Assembly (NCBI RefSeq): GCF_900114435.1
Contig: NZ_FOZK01000002.1
Span: 620,001-684,000, forward strand
DNA: 64,000 bases
Source: Halomicrobium zhouii
Lineage (GTDB): Archaea > Halobacteriota > Halobacteria > Halobacteriales > Haloarculaceae
Direction: 5' to 3'
Under the pieces are notes generated by a model. The model was given only the letters and a program-made list of their open reading frames with translations. It did not search any database and had not been told where the DNA came from. Positions 17,218 to 24,989 of this stretch are shown piece by piece. A program made the position numbers and the translations under genes. How positions within the stretch are numbered: the first letter of the stretch is position 1; every line of letters starts with the position of its first letter.

Positions 17218-17592
17218 TCAATCGGCAGCGGGATCCGTGCCGTGCGCGTCGAGGTACCGCTTTCCCCACTCGTCCATCGCCGTCACGACGAGTTCGAGTT
17301 GTTCGCCCCACTCGGTGAGCGAGTACTCGACGCGGACCGGTTTGTCGTCGATGACGGTCCGGTCGACCAGGTCGCGTTCCTCCAGGTCGTCGAGGCTCTC
17401 GGAGAGCACTTTGTCAGAGATGCCCTGGACTCGCTCTTTCAGTTCGTTGAATCCCAGGGCGCCCGCTTCGAGCAGCACGGACACGATCAGCGGATGCCAC
17501 TTCTTTCCGAGTACTGTCGCCGTCACGGACAGTGGCCGACGTCGTCTCCGCCCGGTCCCACACCCCGGTGCGTCGTTCCCCGTCAGGTCCAT
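17218..17592 (-). CDS. HxlR/MarR-type winged-helix transcriptional regulator
   Basis: A 124-aa regulator with an HxlR-like winged helix: TVLGKKWHPLIVSVLL, GALGFNELKERVQGISDKVLSESLDDLEERDLV, then the wing RTVIDDKPVRVEYSLTEWGEQL. The N-terminal Cys in DAPGCGTGRR may be redox-sensitive, as in some family members, but this is speculation. The frame is open upstream. I chose the ATG at 17592 because the GATAAAT box (plus strand 17615-17621) lies 26 nt before it; an ATG three codons earlier (17601) has poorer spacing. It ends 8 nt from the convergent RNB gene. Confidence 0.87.
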   Translation of the reverse strand: MDLTGNDAPGCGTGRRRRRPLSVTATVLGKKWHPLIVSVLLEAGALGFNELKERVQGISDKVLSESLDDLEERDLVDRTVIDDKPVRVEYSLTEWGEQLELVVTAMDEWGKRYLDAHGTDPAAD

Positions 17593-17804
17593 AGCTCGCA
17601 TATAAAATTCCTCACAGATAAATGCTGCAGAACCCGACTTGCCCCACCTCGTCACAGTCAAGATCATTTCGGAGATAATATTTAAATATTCGAGTTAGGT
17701 AACAGCAAACCACGGAAACACGGCGGTGTGTGTTCGGAAAAGTTGATTAACATAACATTTTAGTGGGATGGGCCCGGAGTTCCGGGCGGAGGTGAGAACG
17801 AACG

Positions 17805-18035
17805 ATGGCCAGTGACATCGACGACACGGCGGAACGAACGGACGTTCGACGGGTTTCGCGATACGACCTCGTTCTGGCCGTCATTCCGACGGCGTTCCTG
17901 CTCGCCGGGATCGCGAGCCTGTTCGTCTCGGCCCCGACGCGGGTCGTCCTGACGGGGGCGGCGGCCGTCGGGCTGCTCGCGCTCGTCGACGGCATGTTCG
18001 TCAACCCGCCCCGTTCCGGGTCTGGAACTCTCTGA
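17805..18035 (+). CDS. Small two-helix membrane protein
   Basis: A 76-aa protein with a charged N-terminus (about 22 residues), two hydrophobic helices (LVLAVIPTAFLLAGIASLFV and a second of similar length ending near residue 64) and a short polar tail NPPRSGSGTL. It resembles many unnamed haloarchaeal small membrane proteins; no function recognised. This gene appears to have a leader: an ATTTTAG box at about 17756 lies 45-50 nt upstream, and a Shine-Dalgarno-like GGAGGTGA at 17789-17796 sits 8 nt before the ATG. Confidence 0.65.
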   Translation: MASDIDDTAERTDVRRVSRYDLVLAVIPTAFLLAGIASLFVSAPTRVVLTGAAAVGLLALVDGMFVNPPRSGSGTL

Positions 18036-18199
18036 GGCCGTCGCGTTCAGTTCGTCCACGGGTACCGGTTCATCGCGTCACACCGCCCAGAATTCTCTCC
18101 ACGGACTCACTGGACGTCCAGCCGGTGCCCGGAATGCGTAGCGAGCGCTCACCGGCTGCTAGTAGACAGTCGCAAACGACGGAAGAACGGCCGCGTCGG

Positions 18200-18793
18200 T
18201 TACTTGCCGCGTCCTCGGTTCGAGCTGAGGCTGGGGCGGGTGTGTTCGCTACCCTTGCCCTTCTTGCCGAGGCCCCGGTTCCGCTGGCCGGCGCCGGTGA
18301 GGCCGCGGAAGACGCGGTCGGTCTGGGCCGGGTTGCAGATCCAGTTGAGGTCGTCGTCGTTCTGGATGGCGGGGTGGTTCGGGTCGACGAGGACGACTTC
18401 GTGCCACTTCTGGCTGCCGTCCTGGCCGACGGAGTAACTGTTGAGCACCTCGAGGTTGGGGAAGGTCCGCGCGGCGCGCTCTTCGGCGACGCGCTGGATG
18501 TTCTTCCGCCGGGTGACGCGGGTGACGCCCTGTCGTTTCGACCGGCGACCGGCCTTGTGCCGGACCTTGCGGGCCCCGCCCTTGCGGACGGAGACGCGCG
18601 CCACGATGACGCCCTGCTTGGCCTTGTAGCCGAGCGAGCGGGCCTTGTCGAGGCGGGTGGGGCGCTCGATACGTTCGACGGCGCCCTGTTCGCGCCAGTC
18701 CTGTTTCCGCTGCCACTGCAGTTCCGCGAGCTTGTCGTCGTCGTCCTGGTTCTTCCAGGCGTCCCTGATGTGGGAGTAGAAGCTTCGTGCCAT
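18200..18793 (-). CDS. rpl15e: 50S ribosomal protein L15e
   Basis: A 197-aa ribosomal protein eL15 of the large subunit, present in archaea and eukaryotes. It starts MARSFYSHIRDAWKNQ and has the family-diagnostic QWQRKQDWREQGAVERIERP, RARSLGYKAKQG-like region and a basic SKRQGVTRVTRRKNIQRVAEERA, ending with a Gly/Arg/Lys-rich tail. It stands alone rather than in a ribosomal operon, as is usual for eL15 in haloarchaea. The 5' region (plus strand 18814-18849) contains two perfect inverted repeats that could affect expression. Confidence 0.97.
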   Translation of the reverse strand: MARSFYSHIRDAWKNQDDDDKLAELQWQRKQDWREQGAVERIERPTRLDKARSLGYKAKQGVIVARVSVRKGGARKVRHKAGRRSKRQGVTRVTRRKNIQRVAEERAARTFPNLEVLNSYSVGQDGSQKWHEVVLVDPNHPAIQNDDDLNWICNPAQTDRVFRGLTGAGQRNRGLGKKGKGSEHTRPSLSSNRGRGK

Positions 18794-18813
18794 GTGTGTT
18801 CACCACGGGCGTT

Positions 18814-18849
18814 GCGTGGTTCAAGCCACGCCGCGGTCGACTCGACCGC
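18814..18849. repeat. Two adjacent inverted repeats upstream of L15e
   Basis: GCGTGG/CCACGC at 18814-18831 (6-nt loop) and the palindrome GCGGTCGA/TCGACCGC at 18833-18849 lie about 20-55 nt before the L15e start codon. They overlap the place where the promoter or 5' leader should be, so a regulatory role for ribosomal protein expression is possible but unproven. Confidence 0.5.
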
Positions 18850-19021
18850 TCGCGGCTCACATCCCGACCTGTACAGACAGGTGCCCGCTGGTGCCCGTCG
18901 TCCAGCGAGTTACCCCACAGTATCCCGTTCGTCCCCTTAAGCGATTCGAACTCTGCTAGCTCCCGGGCGGGTATCGCCCGGTCACGGGTCGGAGGCCGCG
19001 CTGGTACCGGCCGTTTCAAAA

Positions 19022-19076
19022 TTTAATATTATAGTTATCACACGCATTATTAAGGGGGGTGACGCTATATAGATAA
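19022..19076 (+). promoter_or_regulatory. AT-rich promoter region of the TrmB gene
   Basis: After GC-rich DNA the sequence turns sharply A/T-rich with three TATA-like stretches: TTTAATATTATA (19023-19034), CATTATTAAG (19045-19054) and CTATATAGATAA (19065-19076). The middle one is best spaced for transcription starting about 12 nt before the ATG at 19089. Overlapping candidate boxes may mark an autoregulated promoter, common for TrmB-type regulators. Confidence 0.5.
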
Positions 19077-19088
19077 TGAACGATACTT

Positions 19089-20162
19089 ATGGATAGGCGG
19101 ACCCTGTTGGACGGACTCGTAGACGGTGGGCTCTCGGAGTACCAGGCCGACGCGTACCTGACGCTGCTCGAACGCGGTACGTCGCCGGCCGTCGACGTGG
19201 CGAAGAACTGCTCGATCCCGGTCCCGCGCATCTACGACATCCTGAACGAACTGGAGCAGATGGGATACGTGGAGACGCTCGATAGAGACAAACTGCACGC
19301 GCGTGCGTGCGACCCAGTCGAGTTCATCGAGGACCTCCATCACAAGAGCGCACGCCTCTCCGACGTCGCCTCGGAGATCGAGGACCGGTGGGAGCACTCC
19401 CCCCTCGGCGAACACGAGATCAACGTGACCAAACACGCCCAGACGGTCCTCGACCACGCGGAGGCCAAGATTCGGGACGCGGAGTGGGTCGTCGACCTCG
19501 CCGTGACCGACCGGCAACTCGCCGACCTGGAGGGGGCGCTGGAAGCGGCCGTGGCGAACGACGTCGTCGTCCGCGCGTCGGTGTACTCGGAGGCCGGGGA
19601 GTCGTCCATCCTCGACGACCATCCGGTGACCGACGTCGTGACCGAGATCAGGGCCCGTTCCATCAGCGGCCCGTTCCTCGCGGTGATGGACCGGACGGTG
19701 GCCTGTCTGGCCCCGACCGAGCGGATGCCGGACCCCTACGGCGTCGTCGTCAACGACGAACTCATCTCCTTCATCTTCCAGTGGTACTTCCAGACCTGTC
19801 TCTGGGCGGTGTGGGAGACCCACGACCAGCGCCGCCGGTATCCCGTGCGGTACGTCTCGCTCAAGGAGTTCGTCTGTGACGTCTACCCGGTCTGGTGGGA
19901 GGACGCGGTCATCTCCGTGACGGTGGAGGGGATCGACACGACCTCGGGCGAGCAACGGGTCGTTTCGGGCGTCATCACCGACGTTCTCTTCCCCGGCAAG
20001 GACCTGACCGGTACCGCCCCCGGCCTGATTCAGCTGGCGGGACAGGCGACGGTAGTCGTCAAGACGCCGGATCGGGTGTGCACGGTCGGTGGATGGGGCG
20101 CGCTCATCGAGGACGTCGAGGCACGTCGTATCACTATCGACGCGATCGAGTGGCCTGCCTGA
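19089..20162 (+). CDS. TrmB-family sugar-sensing transcriptional regulator
   Basis: A 357-aa regulator. The N-terminal winged helix (residues 1-75: GLSEYQADAYLTLLERG, VAKNCSIPVPRIYDILNELEQMGYV) is followed by a short coiled region and a C-terminal TrmB sensor domain (about 110-357) containing the PLD-like part and beta-rich ligand-binding part (LDHAEAKIRDAEWVVDLAV, GVVVNDELISFIFQWYF, then PGKDLTGTAPG). TrmB proteins bind maltose, glucose or other sugars and switch between activation and repression. It lies directly before and on the same strand as eight secreted polysaccharide-degradation genes, so control of that locus is the obvious inference. The ligand cannot be read from sequence. Confidence 0.9.
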   Translation: MDRRTLLDGLVDGGLSEYQADAYLTLLERGTSPAVDVAKNCSIPVPRIYDILNELEQMGYVETLDRDKLHARACDPVEFIEDLHHKSARLSDVASEIEDRWEHSPLGEHEINVTKHAQTVLDHAEAKIRDAEWVVDLAVTDRQLADLEGALEAAVANDVVVRASVYSEAGESSILDDHPVTDVVTEIRARSISGPFLAVMDRTVACLAPTERMPDPYGVVVNDELISFIFQWYFQTCLWAVWETHDQRRRYPVRYVSLKEFVCDVYPVWWEDAVISVTVEGIDTTSGEQRVVSGVITDVLFPGKDLTGTAPGLIQLAGQATVVVKTPDRVCTVGGWGALIEDVEARRITIDAIEWPA

Positions 20163-20572
20163 TCCGGTTGGTTCACTCGCCACTTCCGTTTCTCGACGCA
20201 CCGCGCCCGACCGCGAGCGGCGCCTACGTGCGACGCCAGTTACCTGCGAATTGCGTGTCAGGGAGACACTTTTACGCGAGTTAAAATGATGGTGAAACTG
20301 ACAGTGTGCCCACTTTCGTCCACGATGTGGCTGGAATTCGAACTCTCGAACTCATATATGAATAATTACCTGTGGGGAAAACAATAGTAAACTACCAGAT
20401 TGCTTATAGCAGGTGTGGAAAACACAATACTGCTAATAACGGCGGTTAGAGCGTTTTTAGGACGTTTTTAATATTCTAAAATAATTAACCCGTCAGTATA
20501 GGAAAGTATTTTATATGGTCCTGTATATAGTATGGCAACACGCACCGTCGGGTGCGTGTAGAAGGGGTCACA
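20163..20572 (+). promoter_or_regulatory. Regulatory region upstream of the exoenzyme locus
   Basis: A 410-bp gap without a gene, whose last 270 bp are strongly A/T-rich compared with the surrounding coding DNA. It contains a direct repeat CGTTTTTA (twice around 20450-20470), an inverted repeat GTGT/ACAC (around 20413-20426), repeated AGTAT words around 20495-20508, and TATA-like boxes TATTTTATATGG (around 20505) and GTATATAGTATGG (around 20523). A start site about 27 nt after the first box would give a leader of roughly 35 nt before the ATG at 20573. The most likely job is TrmB-controlled transcription of the cellulase genes. Confidence 0.55.
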
Positions 20573-22306
20573 ATGACAGACCGAGAAACTCCCCCGAAAG
20601 GGGATAGAGAGGCATCGCTGTCCGACCAATCGAAGCCCGGAGGGAGCGCCCTCAGGCGGGACTTCCTCAAGAGCAGCGCCGTGGCCGGCGCGCTCGCGCT
20701 CGGGGCGGGATCGTTCGCCACCGGTGGCGCGTCCGCCGGTATTCCGACGCCGCGGCTCCATCGAGACGGGAACCTGATCAAGGATCCCGAGGGGAACACC
20801 GTCACGCTGCGCGGGGTCAACATCGCCGACCCGAAGCGCATCAACGTCACCTCGCAGGCGCGCGGGATGACGGCGACGCAGGTCATCGACATGCTCACCG
20901 ACGAGAGCGATGGCTGGTACAACCGGGTGATCCGGGTACCCGTACAGCCCGTCGATATCGGTGAGTTCGAACCCGGTTCCGGCCCGCCGGTACCGGCGTT
21001 CGACGAGAGCCAGCTGGAGAGCTACCTCACGAATCACCTCGACGAGGTCGTCCAGCACTGTGCGGACCGTGGCGTCTACTGTATCATCGACTATCACCGC
21101 CACCGGGACGTCCAGTGGGCCGAGGGCCAGGACGGGCCGGTCAACACCGAACTCCAGGACGAGGTCGACATGTTCTGGGACATCGTCGCGCCGCGCTACG
21201 CCGAGGATTCCCACGTCCTCTACGAGGTGTACAACGAGCCCACCGAGCCGGGGATGTGGGAGGACCCGACGACGACGGACTGGGTCGCCGACATCTGGCG
21301 TCTCTGGCTCGAGATGGCCCAGCCGTGGGTCGACACCATCCGCTCGCACGCGGACAACCTGATCCTGATGGGGTCGCCCAGCTGGTCACAGAGTCCGGAA
21401 GGCGCCCTCGTCGAGGAGTTCGACGGCGAGGACATCGCCTACACCTTCCACATCTATCCGGGGCACAACTCCAGTCAGAACAACGACTGGGAGGACGCCT
21501 CGACCAACGGTGAGGGCGTCGCCGGCGTCTACGAGCAGGCGCCCCTGTTCGTCACGGAGTTCGGCTGGGAGGAGAACGCCGGCCAGTACATCGGCGGGAC
21601 CGACTCTGGCTACGGCGAACCTATCCTCGACTGGCTCGAAACCAGCGAAGCGATCCACTGGACGGCCTGGTGTGCCGACCCCGTCTGGCGGCCCGTGATG
21701 TTCAGCCGGCCGTTCACCGAGAACGCGAACGATTCGGTCGGCGACCCGTACAACGGGTCCGTCCCCGAGGCCTGTTCGGACCTGCCCTGTGAGTGGGAGC
21801 TCACGACCGGCGAAGGCGGCATGGGTGACAACATCAAGAACGCCCTGGAACAGTACCGCAACGACGGGCTCCCGGGCGGCGGCTCCGGGACGCCGCCTGA
21901 GACGGACACCGAGACTGACACGGAAACTGACACCGAGACCGAGACTGACACGGAGACGGAGACGGACACCGAGACCGACACGGAGACGGACACGGAGACG
22001 GAGACGGACACCGAGACCGACACGGAGACTGAGGATCCGCCGGACGATGGCGACCTGATCGCCTCCATCGATCCGGGGACGACGTCGGCGTCGACCGGCG
22101 ACCTGGTCCAGTTCTGGATCACCGACGAGACCGGCAACAGCACGTGGATCACCGACCTCCAGTGGGAGCTGGGTAACGGCTCGACCGGCAGTGGCTGGTA
22201 CACCGACGAGCGCTACCAGTCCGCTGGCACGTACACGGTGACGCTCACCGCCACCGACAACGAGGGCAACACGAGCACGGATTCGGTGGAGGTCACCATC
22301 TCCTGA
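20573..22306 (+). CDS. Secreted GH5 glycoside hydrolase (endoglucanase-type) with PKD domain
   Basis: A 577-aa Tat-exported GH5 enzyme, predicted to cleave beta-1,4-glucan or a related beta-glycan outside the cell. The signal has a 28-residue polar n-region, RRDFLKSS (28-35) and a hydrophobic stretch to about 55. The catalytic (beta/alpha)8 domain spans about 57-430: LRGVNIADP, IIDYHRHRD, acid/base Glu222 in YNEPTEPG and nucleophile Glu329 in FVTEFGW. A Thr/Glu/Asp linker (443-487) leads to a C-terminal PKD domain (about 493-577). No family CBM is visible. It is the first exoenzyme after the TrmB gene, behind an AT-rich promoter. Starts MTDRE; an in-frame GTG/ATG 7 codons upstream is less likely. 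Confidence 0.92.
   Translation: MTDRETPPKGDREASLSDQSKPGGSALRRDFLKSSAVAGALALGAGSFATGGASAGIPTPRLHRDGNLIKDPEGNTVTLRGVNIADPKRINVTSQARGMTATQVIDMLTDESDGWYNRVIRVPVQPVDIGEFEPGSGPPVPAFDESQLESYLTNHLDEVVQHCADRGVYCIIDYHRHRDVQWAEGQDGPVNTELQDEVDMFWDIVAPRYAEDSHVLYEVYNEPTEPGMWEDPTTTDWVADIWRLWLEMAQPWVDTIRSHADNLILMGSPSWSQSPEGALVEEFDGEDIAYTFHIYPGHNSSQNNDWEDASTNGEGVAGVYEQAPLFVTEFGWEENAGQYIGGTDSGYGEPILDWLETSEAIHWTAWCADPVWRPVMFSRPFTENANDSVGDPYNGSVPEACSDLPCEWELTTGEGGMGDNIKNALEQYRNDGLPGGGSGTPPETDTETDTETDTETETDTETETDTETDTETDTETETDTETDTETEDPPDDGDLIASIDPGTTSASTGDLVQFWITDETGNSTWITDLQWELGNGSTGSGWYTDERYQSAGTYTVTLTATDNEGNTSTDSVEVTIS
21899..22033 (+). repeat. Thr/Glu/Asp linker-coding hexanucleotide repeat
   Basis: In-frame imperfect repeat of units such as GAGACGGACACC encoding a (Glu-Thr-Asp-Thr) linker between the GH5 and PKD domains. 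Units vary at synonymous sites (acc/aca/act, gag/gaa), so the protein repeat is better conserved than the DNA. Such tracts can change length by slippage or recombination. Confidence 0.85.
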
Positions 22307-22367
22307 CCGGACCGGCGCGATTCGGCTCGCATAGCGACGCAACTGAACGACTACGAACGACAACACA

Positions 22368-24203
22368 ATGTCACACGACAACGCGAACGGCGGCGGAGAA
22401 TCGACGAACAACAACGGACGGCGGATCGACAGCGTCTCGCGACGGGACGTACTGAAGGCGGCGGGCGCCACGGCACTGACGGCCGGGATGGCGAGCAACC
22501 TCATCGGCTCGGCAGCTGCAGTCGGCATTCCGACGCCGCGGCTGGAGCGCGATGGCAACGAACTCGTCGACCCGAGCGGCAACCAGGTCATCCTTCGCGG
22601 CGTGAACATCGCCGACCCAGCCCGGACCGCTCGTAGCTGGCGGAGCAAGGACGCGATGGGCATCTTCGACAAGGCGACCAACACCGACTCTTCGAACGAC
22701 GGCGGCTGGCACAGCCACATCATCCGTGTGCCGACCCAGCCCCAGGACATCGCAGACGGCGGGTCCGGCAGCGTCGGATCGATGCCTCACGGCGACGACT
22801 GGGGCCCGCTCCTCCCCGGCCAGTTCGACGAGTCAGACCTGGAGACGTACTTCACCAACTACGTCGACCCGCTCGTCGACGCCGCCGAGGAGAACGGCAC
22901 GTACATGATGATCGACTATCACCGGCACTTCCCCATCTTCCACCAGCCACAGCACGAGGAAGACATCGGTGAGTACGAGTGCGGTGAGGAGTCCTTCGAG
23001 AACGACCTGGGCTTCTGTGGCGAACGCGGCGTCCTCTGGCACGGTGAGGACCAGGCCGACCAGCTCGACGGCTACACCGAGGAGTACGCCGCCGAACTCA
23101 ACCAGGAGCTCGAGCTGTACTGGAACTTCGTCGCGCCCCGCTATGCCGACCGGGAGCACGTCATCTACGACATCTTCAACGAGCCGACCGGCCCGTACGC
23201 CGGCGACTGGGGCTCGCCGACCTCGCTTCCAAACACTGGCGAAGAGGGTTCGGAGAACCCCTCCTACGACGCCGACGAGAACCAGCAGTACTGGGACATG
23301 TGGGTCGACCGAGCGCAGCCCTGGGTCGACATCGTCGAGGAGAACGCACCCGCGAGCGTCAAGACCATCGGCTCCCCGCGGTGGAGCCAGCTGACCTACT
23401 GGGCGCCGACCAACGAGTTCGACGGGACCAACATCTGTTACACGGGCCACGTCTACACCCACGAGGGAATGCGCCCGCTGTCGGACTCCTTCGGTACGGC
23501 CGCCGAGGAAGTCCCCGTGTTCTTCAGCGAGTTCGGCTGGGCGATCGACGGCGGTCGCGACGGGTTCAACTTCCTCGACGGGACGGCGACGGGTGAGCCT
23601 GAAGGGTACGAGGTCGCCTACGCCGACGACTTCGAGAGCTTCCTCGACGAGTACCCGGTCCACCCCATCTGCTGGAACTTCGACCACACCTGGGAGCCGT
23701 CGTTCTTCGTCCACGACGAGAGCCAGGACGGCAACTGGGTCATCCACGACTACGAAGACCGACCGGCCCAGTGGTGGCAGGAGTACCTCGCGGCCAACGC
23801 GGAGAACGACCTCCCCGGCCAGAGCGACGACGACACGACGACGGAGCCGCCGACGACGACAACGACGACGTCGACGCCGGAGACGGACACGCCGGACACC
23901 GACACGCCGGAGACGGACACGCCAGACACCGACACGCCGGACAGCGGCGACCTGGTCGCCTCTATCCGTCCCAGCACGACGTCGGCGTCGACCGGCGACC
24001 TGGTCCAGTTCTGGATCACCGACGAGACCGGCAACAGCACGTGGATCACCGACCTCCAGTGGGAGCTGGGCGACGGGTCGACGGACAGCGGCTGGTACGC
24101 GGACAACCGGTACAGCTCCAGCGGCAGTTACACCGTCACCCTGACCGCGACGAACAACGAGGGGACCTCGAGCACGACCTCGGTGGAAGTCTCGATCTCC
24201 TGA
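22368..24203 (+). CDS. Secreted GH5 glycoside hydrolase with PKD domain
   Basis: A 611-aa Tat-exported GH5 enzyme, 61 nt after the previous gene and on the same strand. The signal is VSRRDVLKAAG (23-33) with a hydrophobic core to about 52. The catalytic domain spans about 54-465: LRGVNIADP, MIDYHRHFP, acid/base Glu272 in FNEPTGPY, and nucleophile Glu388 in FFSEFGW. It has an insertion of about 60 residues after the MIDYHRH strand (rich in Glu and with two Cys), not found in the first GH5, which may shape the substrate cleft. A Thr/Pro linker (about 472-525) precedes the PKD domain (about 528-611). Beta-glucanase activity is inferred from family; mannanase or other GH5 activities are possible. 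Confidence 0.9.
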   Translation: MSHDNANGGGESTNNNGRRIDSVSRRDVLKAAGATALTAGMASNLIGSAAAVGIPTPRLERDGNELVDPSGNQVILRGVNIADPARTARSWRSKDAMGIFDKATNTDSSNDGGWHSHIIRVPTQPQDIADGGSGSVGSMPHGDDWGPLLPGQFDESDLETYFTNYVDPLVDAAEENGTYMMIDYHRHFPIFHQPQHEEDIGEYECGEESFENDLGFCGERGVLWHGEDQADQLDGYTEEYAAELNQELELYWNFVAPRYADREHVIYDIFNEPTGPYAGDWGSPTSLPNTGEEGSENPSYDADENQQYWDMWVDRAQPWVDIVEENAPASVKTIGSPRWSQLTYWAPTNEFDGTNICYTGHVYTHEGMRPLSDSFGTAAEEVPVFFSEFGWAIDGGRDGFNFLDGTATGEPEGYEVAYADDFESFLDEYPVHPICWNFDHTWEPSFFVHDESQDGNWVIHDYEDRPAQWWQEYLAANAENDLPGQSDDDTTTEPPTTTTTTSTPETDTPDTDTPETDTPDTDTPDSGDLVASIRPSTTSASTGDLVQFWITDETGNSTWITDLQWELGDGSTDSGWYADNRYSSSGSYTVTLTATNNEGTSSTTSVEVSIS

Positions 24204-24554
24204 CGACCGACGCGATAGCAGTGACGACGCCGCGCCACGTGACGCGCGGGCCGTTCGGCCCAGGCAGGGGGACTCGGTCCCGACCACACCGGTCGGACCC
24301 GAGCGCTAGTGGCCGAACCGACGCGGCGGCTGGCCGCCCAGTCCGGCGGTCGCCCGCCACGGGGTAGCGAACTCCGGTTCGCCGGTTCCGGGGCGACCGA
24401 CTCGCCGCCGTTCGATGGCGGCACACGTCGGGCCCCGGTCACCGGAACGAATCACGCGACCGACCACGCCGCTCCCGGCTATCGTCGGGCACGTTACGGG
24501 GGTAACTGCCGCCCGACGACCACTGGGGCTGGCCGACGCAGACACGAGACGACG
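24204..24554 (+). other. Gene-free gap before the Tat relic
   Basis: A stretch of 351 bp of GC-rich sequence with no frame that shows haloarchaeal codon bias. It contains small inverted repeats such as GACTCGGTCCCGACC/GGTCGGACCCGAG around 24268-24303. I see no RNA gene or promoter that I can support. Confidence 0.4.
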
Positions 24555-24989
24555 ATGACAGAAAACGATGCGACCGGACCGAGATCCGACGCGAGCGGAC
24601 CGACGAGGGGACACAGATCGCACGGCGAGCAGCGGGACGGGAGCGCCGGCGAATCCGACACCACGAGCAGACGGGCGCTCCTGCAGGCCGTCGACACTGG
24701 AACCCTCGTCGGGAGCGTCGCTCCGTCGGAGGACCGGGCGCACGCCGACGACTTCGCGACTGCCTGCGAGACACTCGATTTCGATCTCGCGTCCCCGCGG
24801 GCTTGCTGCTCGGACGAGGGCAGTCACTACCGCCAGCAGGACCCGGACGTCTACGACGAGGTGGGGTTCCAGCACGCACGAAATCGACGGGATACGACTC
24901 GAATTGCTACACGACTGCTCGACGCACCTGCGACGCCGCCCCGGCGGTCGGGGCCGACCAGGCGGGCGACGCGAACGAACATGACATGA
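24555..24989 (+). pseudogene. Probable decayed Tat-exported protein (N-terminal relic)
   Basis: A 144-codon frame that begins like the neighbouring exoenzymes: a polar, charged n-region of about 40 residues, then SRRALLQA and a short apolar stretch TGTLVGSVAP. The apolar core is interrupted by Asp and is too short for a good signal. Codon bias is haloarchaeal up to about 24870. After that this frame becomes Arg/Pro/Thr-rich while the +2 frame (reading HEIDGIRLELLHDC) looks more coding-like, suggesting a frameshift. The stop overlaps the next ATG (ATGA at 24986-24989), which could also mean a functional small coupled protein. Not recognised. Confidence 0.4.

Noticed and set aside
21899-22033. 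Regularly repeated short units that could suggest a CRISPR array
   Set aside because: The units are in frame, 6-12 bp, without spacers, and encode a Thr-Glu-Asp linker between two domains.
24309-24554. Upstream extension of the Tat-relic frame
   Set aside because: The added residues lack haloarchaeal codon bias and precede the polar n-region that matches the start of the other exoenzymes.
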